NCBI GenBank assembly: GCA_964537685.1
Contig: CAZICM010000008.1
Location: 164,064-228,063, forward strand
Origin: CAZICM01 sp964537685
GTDB lineage: Bacteria > Myxococcota_A > Polyangia > Polyangiales > Polyangiaceae
Direction: 5' to 3'
DNA length: 64,000 nucleotides
The position numbers were made by a program, and so were the translations under genes. Positions 1-7,174 of the stretch are shown piece by piece; position 1 is the stretch's first letter, and each line of letters opens with the position of its first letter. The notes beneath the pieces are model-generated. The model did not search any database. It saw only the letters and a program-made list of their open reading frames with translations, and was not told the origin of the DNA.

Positions 1-767
1 ACGGGCTCACTATTTCGTATCGCAACAAAGGTTTCACCGATATCCTCGAGCGTTTGCGCACGGCCAATGCCATGAATAAGGTATTCTTGGGCCCCTTCAT
101 TGACAAAGCCCGCCGACACATTGGTATTGGTTTCCGCCAAGGCATGAACCACATCCTCGGCGCTAAGACCATAATTCGCGAGCCGGTCGGGGTAGAGCGC
201 GACTTCAAACTGCATGCGATCACCCCCTGTCACAATTACCTGAGAGACACCGGGAACGGCCAAAAGCCGCCTTCTCAGTGCAAAATCGGCAAAAGTCCGG
301 GCCTCCATCAGGCTCGCCTGTTTATCGGTGGTGATCGCCAAGAAGAGAATCTCCCCCATAAGCGACGAAATGGGAGCCAATACAGGCGGCTCGACTTCCG
401 TGGGCAATGCTCCGCGCACAAGCTGAAGTTTCTCATTCACAATTTGGCGCGCGAGAAAGACATCCGTTCCCCAGTCAAATTCCGCGTAAATCACCGAAAT
501 TCCCGCCGCGGAAGCCGAACGCACGCGCCGAATACCGGGCGCGCCATTGAGCGATGATTCAATGGGAAAGGTGACCCTCGCTTCCAATTCCTCGGGCGCC
601 ATTCCATGGCCTTCCGTGAGCACCGTGACCGTCGGCGCCGTTAGATCGGGAAAGACATCCACCGGCATTTTCATGGCCGTGTAGGCGCCCCATAGAAGCA
701 TCACGCCCGCGAGCACCAGCACAAAAAGCCGATGCACCAAAGACCATCGAAGAATTGCATCGATCAT
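1..767 (-). CDS. CusA/CzcA-type heavy-metal RND efflux pump, N-terminal part only
   Basis: This gene runs off the left edge, so only about the first 255 residues are visible. Translated from an ATG at 767 it begins MIDAILRWSLVHRLFVLVLA, a cytoplasmic stretch leading into a first membrane helix. The segments MPVDVFPDLTAPTVTVLTEG and PGVSQVIVTGGD follow, both characteristic of the heavy-metal (HME) branch of inner-membrane RND transporters, which use the proton gradient to export Cu, Ag, Zn, Co or Cd through a tripartite pump. An AAAAGGA ribosome site precedes the ATG. The gene starts 10 nt after the adaptor gene, as the last visible member of the efflux operon. The metal cannot be told, because the diagnostic TM4 residues lie outside the window. 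Confidence 0.9.
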   Translation of the reverse strand, partial: MIDAILRWSLVHRLFVLVLAGVMLLWGAYTAMKMPVDVFPDLTAPTVTVLTEGHGMAPEELEARVTFPIESSLNGAPGIRRVRSASAAGISVIYAEFDWGTDVFLARQIVNEKLQLVRGALPTEVEPPVLAPISSLMGEILFLAITTDKQASLMEARTFADFALRRRLLAVPGVSQVIVTGGDRMQFEVALYPDRLANYGLSAEDVVHALAETNTNVSAGFVNEGAQEYLIHGIGRAQTLEDIGETFVAIRNSEP

Positions 768-777
768 AAATGTCCTT

Positions 778-2328
778 TTAGTGCGAATGTCCGTGGGCAG
801 GCACGGCGCCGCTTGAGGCCGCAAGCTTTAGTGACCAAGCTCCCTGAATAACAATATGCTCCCCAGCTTCGAGACCGCTCTGTACTTCTACATAGCCCCG
901 ATCTCGCACACCAAGCCGAACAATCCTGCGTTCAAAGGATTCGCCTTCAAGCTGAACAAAGACGACAAATACCCCGCCATCGTCCACCAATGCGCCTTCT
1001 GGAACGGCCAAACGCTTGTGTTCTTCACCATTGAGAAGGAATACCCGCGCAAAGGTGCCGATGAGCATTCGAGCCTCGGGATTAGGAAGGACAAAGATCA
1101 GGGGAAAGGTTCGGCTTTGAGGATCAATGATATGGCCTCTTGCCACCAGATCTTCCGCCTTGAGCTCAATCGGCTCCGTTCTGCCCTCCAAAGAAACGGA
1201 TGCCCCATGGATCTGAGCCAGGCGCGCCGCATCGCTTTCAGGAACGCGGACTTCAAGCCAAAGGGGATCGAGATGCGTGATGCGCACCAGCGATTCTCCC
1301 GCTTCAACAAAACTGCCCGCGCCCGCCATCACCTCGGTGACATGACCCGCAAGCGGCGCCCGAATTTGCACCGTGCTTCCCGTGACGTCCGCCCGCTGCT
1401 GGGCCCCTCGAAACTGAGCCAAGCGTTTTTTAGCCGCCGAAAGCGCTGCCGAGGCTTCCTCCGCCGCATGCGCGGCATTGGTGACGCGTCCCTCGGGAAC
1501 CGCTCCCTCATTGCGAAGGGCTTCAAGACGCTGTTTTTCCCGTTCGGCAAAGCGAAGCTCGATCGCGGCCGAATTGACCGACAACTCGAGAGAGGCTAGA
1601 TCCGCGGCATCCAATCGCGGGGTTAAGCCCAATAATGGATCGTCGGCGCGAACTTGGTCCCCCATTCGGGGAAAGGCCCGTCCACTCAATAGCACCCGGC
1701 CCGCGGAGGGAGCTTTTACAAGCACATCGCCATCGGATCGGGCGCGCAGATGTCCCATGGCTCGAAGCGAGGGACGCATGACCCGCTCCGTCACGACAGA
1801 TGTGCCAAAATCAATAGGCCATTGCTGCTCCTTAAGGAAAGAAATACGGCCGGGGGCTTCCGGTTCTTCGGGAATGGCGGCCCGGGCGGCGGCCACGTTG
1901 TCAAATACCATCACTTCGCCCAAATCATGATCGGCCGAAAGACCGGGAGCCCTCACTTCAACGAGCAGCCTGCGCTTGCCTGAACTGGCAGGCTTTGCCA
2001 CCGGCCTAAAGATGCCCGGCTTGGATGGGGCGCTGCTCTCAAAGCGCTCATCACCCGATTCAGAACGTAAAATAACATGCACCTGCCCTTCGCCAAGCGC
2101 TGAAAACCCCGAAAGCTTGGTGATATGCGCCGCACAAGGCGATTCTTGCCCTTTGACCAGAGCGCGCATTTCCATAAACAATTCGCTTGAATCGGTCCAA
2201 TGGGTAAAGGAAAGCGCTGGTCGCTCATCGCCTGGGTCTGAGGAATGTTCATGACCATGATTTCCCCCAGACGCGGCCGAATTGCAGGCTGCAGCCAACA
2301 TTAAAACCAAAATCCATAGCCATTTCAT
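778..2328 (-). CDS. HlyD/CusB-family periplasmic adaptor (membrane fusion) lipoprotein of metal efflux pump
   Basis: 516 residues. The N-terminus is a lipoprotein signal with lipobox LAAAC (Cys about 15), followed by a histidine-rich stretch (GGNHGHEHSS). The C-terminus is also His-rich (AHGHSH), which suggests metal handling. The middle carries the biotinyl-lipoyl-like half motifs (VLVKAPSAGRVLLSG near residue 200 and VQIRAPLAGHVTEVMAGAG near 320) around an alpha-helical hairpin, then the beta-barrel and membrane-proximal domains. Such proteins link the RND pump to the outer-membrane channel. The start ATG overlaps the stop of the TolC-like gene by 4 nt (2325-2328), so translation is probably coupled. 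The family assignment is firm; the substrate is inferred only. Confidence 0.92.
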   Translation of the reverse strand: MKWLWILVLMLAAACNSAASGGNHGHEHSSDPGDERPALSFTHWTDSSELFMEMRALVKGQESPCAAHITKLSGFSALGEGQVHVILRSESGDERFESSAPSKPGIFRPVAKPASSGKRRLLVEVRAPGLSADHDLGEVMVFDNVAAARAAIPEEPEAPGRISFLKEQQWPIDFGTSVVTERVMRPSLRAMGHLRARSDGDVLVKAPSAGRVLLSGRAFPRMGDQVRADDPLLGLTPRLDAADLASLELSVNSAAIELRFAEREKQRLEALRNEGAVPEGRVTNAAHAAEEASAALSAAKKRLAQFRGAQQRADVTGSTVQIRAPLAGHVTEVMAGAGSFVEAGESLVRITHLDPLWLEVRVPESDAARLAQIHGASVSLEGRTEPIELKAEDLVARGHIIDPQSRTFPLIFVLPNPEARMLIGTFARVFLLNGEEHKRLAVPEGALVDDGGVFVVFVQLEGESFERRIVRLGVRDRGYVEVQSGLEAGEHIVIQGAWSLKLAASSGAVPAHGHSH

Positions 2329-3602
2329 GGTAATCCAGCTCCCATCCGCTGATCCAGCTCAATCCGCGTAAGCCGGGCGGCATGATCGAGATCCAGAGCC
2401 GTGAGGGCATCGTCCGCGGCACCTCGATAAGCATCCAACAATTCGAGCAAAGTCATCTCGCCGCCTTCATAGCCGGCCAATGCAATGCGTATTAAATCCG
2501 CGGATATTCCAGCAGATCGCCGCCTAAAATCGAGCGCCGCCCGGCGCAGGCGAAGCGTTTCGGCATGCGCTCCAGCAAGTTCTCCGTCCGCCTCCGAAAC
2601 AAGCAGGGCATGCTGACCGCGAAGTGCTTGGCTTTCCCCCTCGGCCATACGGGCCAGCCCCGACGATTGATCCCATAAAGGAATGCTCAGCGAAACGCCC
2701 GCCAGAAAGCCATCGGTGCGCCCTTGATTGGAGAGTTGAACACCTTTCCATCCTGCCTCAAGCCGAATATCGGGCATCCACCACCGAGAAAAGGCTTTCT
2801 GGTCTAATGATGCAGCCTCGGCCCGCAGGTGTAAGGCGATCATGTCCGGCCTTGAATTGCCTGCCGCGCGAAGCTTGGATAAGGGCATGGGGTCATTTTC
2901 AGGCAGCAAATTTCCCGTTACTGCCGTTACGGCGGGCGGTCCTCCAAGCACTGCCTCCAGTTTTGCGCGAACCCGCTCGAGCGCGGCCCGCTCTGTTTCA
3001 AGACGCGCGGATGCTACGGCTTGCTCCCGCTCGATCCTCCTGCGATCGAATGCGGCCGCATCTCCTCTTTTTTCACGGCGCGTGACAACCTCAAGCGCCT
3101 GGCCCACATGAAGGGCCCAGGCTTCAAGCGCCTTTAAACGTTCTTGACGATAGAGCACTTCATAGAAGCGCTCCCGTGCATCCGCCACAATATCCAGCTT
3201 CACCGCATCGCCTTCTTTTTGCGACGCTTGCACCCGAGCCTTGCCCGCTTCGCGCCGAAGAGCGCGCCGGCCGCTAAAATCAAGGGTTTGGGCTAGCGAG
3301 AGATAGTCTTCTCCCGAACCCAATGGACCAAAGGTCTGCTCGCGCATATAGGAAATTTGAGGATTTGGAACTGCGGAGCCGGCTTGTTCGCGGCCTTCTT
3401 CGGCGGCCACTTTGCCCGTCAGGACATCTTGGAGCGGGGGACGCTGAAGCGCCCGGGCAATTGCCTCCTTTTCGGTGAGGGGCGGAGCATGCTCTGGAGG
3501 CTTTGCCTGAGCGCTTGAAACCACAAGCATCACCAACAGCGCCGCAATGGAATACCGATGGCCACTCGGTTTTTTATACAAACAAAAAGCCTTAAGATCC
3601 AT
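2325..3602 (-). CDS. TolC/CusC-family outer-membrane efflux channel
   Basis: 425 residues, a usual length for CzcC/CusC-type channels. An N-terminal hydrophobic segment (SIAALLVMLVVSSAQA) looks like a signal peptide. Two long helical repeats rich in Ala, Arg and Glu follow, with SYMREQTFGPLGSGEDYLSL and RALRREAGKARVQASQKEGD in the first repeat and IRLEAGWKGVQLSNQG plus VSLSIPLWDQS marking the second. It should form the trimeric outer-membrane and periplasmic duct of the RND pump encoded downstream. It starts 12 nt after the M56 peptidase gene and overlaps the adaptor gene by 4 nt, so it belongs to the same operon. No lipobox is evident. Confidence 0.88.
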   Translation of the reverse strand: MDLKAFCLYKKPSGHRYSIAALLVMLVVSSAQAKPPEHAPPLTEKEAIARALQRPPLQDVLTGKVAAEEGREQAGSAVPNPQISYMREQTFGPLGSGEDYLSLAQTLDFSGRRALRREAGKARVQASQKEGDAVKLDIVADARERFYEVLYRQERLKALEAWALHVGQALEVVTRREKRGDAAAFDRRRIEREQAVASARLETERAALERVRAKLEAVLGGPPAVTAVTGNLLPENDPMPLSKLRAAGNSRPDMIALHLRAEAASLDQKAFSRWWMPDIRLEAGWKGVQLSNQGRTDGFLAGVSLSIPLWDQSSGLARMAEGESQALRGQHALLVSEADGELAGAHAETLRLRRAALDFRRRSAGISADLIRIALAGYEGGEMTLLELLDAYRGAADDALTALDLDHAARLTRIELDQRMGAGLP

Positions 3603-3614
3603 GGGTTTAGGGCC

Positions 3615-4610
3615 TCACTGTACCAGGAGAGAAAGGAGGGTTTCGGTGAAATGATGAAGTTTGTCGGACGCCGCAATCGCGACAAAAGCGCAACCCGCGC
3701 ACACCACCGCCATCCAGCGGAGCGACCCAGCCATCCTGGGTCCCGACAGGAGCGATTCAACCCGGCGCTTGATCCCACATTCGCCAAAGGATGAGGAAAG
3801 TGGGCCAAGCTCTGCAAAGGAAGCTCCTTGCATTTTGCGCTCCACACTGAGGATGGCCGACGCTACAAGCAGGCGATCGCCCAGCGCCGCCGCCGCGCTT
3901 TCATCGCAGGCCTGTTCGGCGGCGATTTGAAGCTCGGCATGCAGCCATCTGGCGATGGAGGGAAGATGATTCCAAGACAAAGCCCGAGAGATAAAGGCTG
4001 TAAAGGCATCCCGGCGATGCACATGGGCCTGTTCATGGAGAATCACAACCTCCCGCTCATCTTCCTTCAGCGCATCGAGCAATCCTCGGGACATTAGAAT
4101 CACCGGCCTTATAAATCCGGCCGTTAAGCATAGGGGTTCTGGAGTTTCAACCACCACCACACCCAAATCCCGGCGCGCTTCGCTCGTATGCACCAGGGAT
4201 TCAAGCAGGCGGGTGGCTCGGATGGCTTGGGCAAGCGAAGAGATTGCCCGTCCCATTCCATAGGCGAGAAACAGCGCCAATCCCGCAATAACACTCAGCT
4301 TCAGGGCCGATGATGGGCGATGCGTAAAACAGAGGTGCGCATGAGGATCGTCATGAAGCGCGCAATGGTCGAAGGAAGGCAGGGCCAGCGACAATAGAGA
4401 GGGAAAACTCGCGGAAAAGAGGAGGAGCAGCGAAATCAGCACCGGGAGCAACATCAAGAAAAGAAGCATCCGATGCCTCAAACGAGGCTCGAGCCGATCG
4501 ATTCGGGGGCGCAGCAAGCGCACAGAACCCGCGGTGATGAGCGAACCCAGGCCCAAGAACATCATCGCCGCAACAAAAAAGAGCTGAAGACTATGCAAAA
4601 CAGAATGCAT
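3615..4610 (-). CDS. M56 (BlaR1-type) membrane metallopeptidase without a sensor domain
   Basis: 331 residues. Membrane segments are visible near residues 5-30, 47-68 and 100-120, with a further one at the C-terminal end. The zincin motif HEQAH lies at 192-196, followed by the helical AAEQACDESAA segment that usually supplies the third zinc ligand. This is the peptidase core of BlaR1/MecR1 proteins, which cleave a BlaI-type repressor when activated. The protein is far shorter than BlaR1 (about 585 residues) and ends soon after the last helix, so the extracellular penicillin-binding sensor is absent. It lies 8 nt after the blaI-like gene and immediately before the pump genes, so it probably controls them. 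The inducing signal is unknown. Confidence 0.88.
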   Translation of the reverse strand: MHSVLHSLQLFFVAAMMFLGLGSLITAGSVRLLRPRIDRLEPRLRHRMLLFLMLLPVLISLLLLFSASFPSLLSLALPSFDHCALHDDPHAHLCFTHRPSSALKLSVIAGLALFLAYGMGRAISSLAQAIRATRLLESLVHTSEARRDLGVVVVETPEPLCLTAGFIRPVILMSRGLLDALKEDEREVVILHEQAHVHRRDAFTAFISRALSWNHLPSIARWLHAELQIAAEQACDESAAAALGDRLLVASAILSVERKMQGASFAELGPLSSSFGECGIKRRVESLLSGPRMAGSLRWMAVVCAGCAFVAIAASDKLHHFTETLLSLLVQ

Positions 4611-4618
4611 GGCCCTTC

Positions 4619-5017
4619 CTACAGTGCCTTTTTACGGCGTTCGGCAACCATCGCCTCGAGGGCGGCGAGATGATCCGGACCGGCCCGCTCCACCAAGTCG
4701 ACAAAGGCGGAGACAACCATATCGGACTGGCCCATCATCATATTGCCAACGAGCTCTCCAAGAAGTCCGCGATGAAAGGCTTCCCGGCTTAGGCTCGGTC
4801 TATAGATATGAGCGTGGCTAACTTTCTCGCGCTCGAGCAGACCCTTTTCAAAGAGGCGCTTGAGTGTGGATTGAATGGTATTCAGTGTGATACCGCGCCG
4901 CCGGCCCAGTGCCGCATGCACCGTTTTGACATCGCCCTCGCCCGTGGACCACAGGTGATTCATCACAGAGGACTCGAGCTCGCCAAGCAGGGGAGGACGA
5001 ATAGAAGCCGCACTCAT
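4619..5017 (-). CDS. BlaI/MecI/CopY-family transcriptional repressor
   Basis: 132 residues, the usual size. A winged helix-turn-helix covers roughly residues 8-75, including PPLLGELESSVMNHLWSTGE and ITLNTIQSTLKRLFEKGLLE. A short C-terminal dimerisation helix follows. Members of this family repress their own operon and are released by M56-peptidase cleavage or, in CopY, by metal binding. No CopY-type Cys-x-Cys metal site is seen, which fits control by the adjacent M56 peptidase. It is the first gene of the minus-strand operon reaching the left edge, so it should autoregulate the whole efflux unit. Confidence 0.9.
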   Translation of the reverse strand: MSAASIRPPLLGELESSVMNHLWSTGEGDVKTVHAALGRRRGITLNTIQSTLKRLFEKGLLEREKVSHAHIYRPSLSREAFHRGLLGELVGNMMMGQSDMVVSAFVDLVERAGPDHLAALEAMVAERRKKAL

Positions 5018-5024
5018 GCAGAGG

Positions 5025-5053
5025 CTTTTAGGTTAACAAAATCCGAGCGTCAA
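5025..5053 (-). promoter_or_regulatory. Candidate sigma70 promoter of the blaI-efflux operon, nearly leaderless
   Basis: On the minus strand a -35 TTGACG (5048-5053) and a -10 TAAAAG (5025-5030) are separated by 17 nt. The spacer contains the palindrome GTTAAC (5032-5037), a possible part of a repressor site. The -10 ends only 7 nt before the BlaI start codon, so transcription would begin at or next to the ATG and the mRNA would have almost no leader. Assigned from sequence match only. Confidence 0.5.
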
Positions 5054-5255
5054 TCGTTTTTTTAAATCCAAGGTTTTTTTGTTTCTGAGCCGGCGATTTG
5101 GCGTTTTCTCTTGTGCCTCAGCCTTCCTAAAAGAAAGCGCTTGACGCCCCGCCCGAACAGCGCTCACATCCCACGCGCTTTCAGACGCTTATCGAATCAG
5201 CCAAAAAAGCGCCCGAAAGCCCTGTTGTTGCTCATCGTTTCGGAGGTGTTTGGCC

Positions 5256-6776
5256 ATGGTCTACGTTCCGCCCAATCAAGAAGGATCTAAACTCTCGTAC
5301 AAAACCCGCTACGGAAACTTCATTGGAGGCGAATTCGTTCCGCCCGTGAAAGGCGAGTATTTTGAGAACATCACGCCAGTCACCGGACGGCCCTTCTGCG
5401 AAATCCCCCGATCCAGCGCCGAAGACATCGAAAAAGCCCTCGATGCCGCTCACGGCGCCCGCGCCGCTTGGGGCAAAACCAGCCCCACCGACCGGGCTAC
5501 CCTCCTCAATAAAATCGCCGACCGCATCGAGCAAAATCTCGAACTGCTCGCGCTTTCCGAAACCTGGGATAACGGGAAGCCCATCCGCGAAACCATGGCC
5601 GCCGACCTCCCTCTCGCCGTCGACCATTTTAGGTATTTTGCAAGCTGTATCCGCGCCCAAGAAGGGTCCATTTCTGAAGTCGATCATACCACCGTCGCTT
5701 ATCACTTCCACGAGCCCCTGGGCGTCGTCGGACAAATCATTCCCTGGAATTTCCCCTTCCTGATGGCCGCGTGGAAACTCGCCCCCGCCCTCGCCGCAGG
5801 AAATTGCGTGGTCATTAAGCCGGCCGAACAAACGCCCGCCACCATCCTGCTCTTCGCCGAACTTTGTGGTGATTTAATTCCCCCAGGCGTTGTCAATGTC
5901 GTCAACGGCTTTGGATTTGAGGCGGGCAAGCCCCTGGCCTGCAATCCGCGCATCGCCAAGGTTGCCTTTACGGGAGAAACCACCACAGGCCGCCTGATCA
6001 TGCAATATGCATCCGAAAACCTGATTCCCGTCACCCTCGAGCTCGGTGGAAAATCGCCCAATATCTTCTTTGAAGATGTCCTTGCCGCGGACGACGACTT
6101 CGCCGACAAGGCCATGGAAGGCTTTACCATGTTTGCCTTAAATCAAGGCGAAGTGTGCACATGCCCCTCCCGCGCTGTAATCAGCGAAAAGATCTACCAG
6201 CGCTTTATGGAGCGCGCCGTCGAGCGCACCAAGAAGGTTATCCAAGGCAATCCTCTCGATCCCAAGACGATGATCGGCGCCCAGGCATCCAGCGATCAAC
6301 TCGAGAAAATCCTGTCGTATATCGATATCGGCAAGAAAGAAGGCGCCAAGGTGGCCTTGGGCGGCGAGCGCGTCAAGCTGGGCGGCGATCTTGAAAATGG
6401 GTATTATGTCACCCCCACCATCTTTGAAGGCCATAACAAAATGCGCATTTTCCAAGAGGAAATCTTTGGCCCCGTGGTCTCGGTTTGCTCCTTCAAAGAC
6501 GAAGCGGATGCCCTCTCCATCGCCAATGACACGCTCTATGGCTTGGGCGCGGGCGTTTGGACCCGCGATATCAGCACCGCCTACCGCATGGGCCGGGCCA
6601 TCCAAGCCGGCCGCGTATGGACCAATTGCTATCACCTCTACCCCGCCCACGCCACCTTTGGAGGCTACAAGCAATCGGGCATCGGCCGCGAAACCCACAA
6701 AATGATGCTCGACCACTATCAGCAAACCAAGAATATCCTGGTGAGCTACAGCCCCAAGGCCCTAGGGTTTTTCTGA
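5256..6776 (+). CDS. exaC: ExaC/AldB-type NAD(P)+-dependent aldehyde dehydrogenase
   Basis: 506 residues, normal for the family. I chose the ATG at 5256 over an in-frame TTG at 5250 because GGAGG at 5242-5246 is correctly spaced only for the ATG. The sequence closely follows ExaC/AcoD-like enzymes that oxidise acetaldehyde and other short aldehydes to acids: RYGNFIGGEFVPPVKGEYF near the N-terminus, VGQIIPWNFPFLMA for cofactor-site residues, general base Glu262 in VTLELGGKSPN, and nucleophile Cys301 in NQGEVCTCPSR. The C-terminal GGYKQSGIGRETHKMMLDHY is typical. The next gene (DUF779) overlaps its stop, a pairing common for this dehydrogenase. Cytoplasmic. Physiological substrate is inferred from the family. 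Confidence 0.93.
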   Translation: MVYVPPNQEGSKLSYKTRYGNFIGGEFVPPVKGEYFENITPVTGRPFCEIPRSSAEDIEKALDAAHGARAAWGKTSPTDRATLLNKIADRIEQNLELLALSETWDNGKPIRETMAADLPLAVDHFRYFASCIRAQEGSISEVDHTTVAYHFHEPLGVVGQIIPWNFPFLMAAWKLAPALAAGNCVVIKPAEQTPATILLFAELCGDLIPPGVVNVVNGFGFEAGKPLACNPRIAKVAFTGETTTGRLIMQYASENLIPVTLELGGKSPNIFFEDVLAADDDFADKAMEGFTMFALNQGEVCTCPSRAVISEKIYQRFMERAVERTKKVIQGNPLDPKTMIGAQASSDQLEKILSYIDIGKKEGAKVALGGERVKLGGDLENGYYVTPTIFEGHNKMRIFQEEIFGPVVSVCSFKDEADALSIANDTLYGLGAGVWTRDISTAYRMGRAIQAGRVWTNCYHLYPAHATFGGYKQSGIGRETHKMMLDHYQQTKNILVSYSPKALGFF

Positions 6777-7174
6777 TGGAAACGGCTCCTCCGCGCGTAA
6801 CAGCCACCGATGCCGCCGCCGCGCTGATCAAAAAGCTGGTGGCAAGGCATGGTCCGCTTATGTTTCATCAATCGGGGGGCTGCTGCGATGGCAGCGCGCC
6901 GATGTGCTATCCGCGGGGCGAGTTCAAAGTCGGCGGGCGGGATGTGCTGCTCGGAGAAATCGAAGGCCAGCCGGTGTATATTGGAGCGGCTCAGTTTGAG
7001 CTGTGGAAACACACTCAACTGGTCATCGATGCCGTTCCAGGCCGGGGCGCGGGATTTTCTATCGAATCTCCCGAGGGCATGCGTTTTCTAACACGCTCCC
7101 GGGTATTCGATGGAGAAGAGCTGTGTGCCCTCGATGCATCCGGCGTTACCCGGGGTGATCAAACGAAGCCTTAG
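6776..7174 (+). CDS. DUF779-family protein
   Basis: 132 residues. The start ATG shares one base with the stop codon of the aldehyde dehydrogenase gene (TGATG), so translation is probably coupled; the reading frame is open further upstream but only as a shadow of the dehydrogenase. The conserved FHQSGGCCDGSAPMCYP segment (residues about 27-43) with three cysteines is the hallmark of DUF779. These proteins are regularly encoded beside ExaC/AcoD-like aldehyde dehydrogenases but have no established biochemical role; the Cys cluster suggests a redox or metal function. The last 29 nt overlap the 3' end of the convergent membrane-protein gene. Confidence 0.9.
   Translation: METAPPRVTATDAAAALIKKLVARHGPLMFHQSGGCCDGSAPMCYPRGEFKVGGRDVLLGEIEGQPVYIGAAQFELWKHTQLVIDAVPGRGAGFSIESPEGMRFLTRSRVFDGEELCALDASGVTRGDQTKP

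Noticed and set aside
856..1599. 247-codon plus-strand frame opposite the CusB-like gene
   Set aside because: Antisense shadow; the minus-strand gene has strong family motifs.
5232..6725. Long minus-strand frames opposite the aldehyde dehydrogenase gene
   Set aside because: They mirror the codon structure of a well-recognised gene and have no family match or ribosome site.
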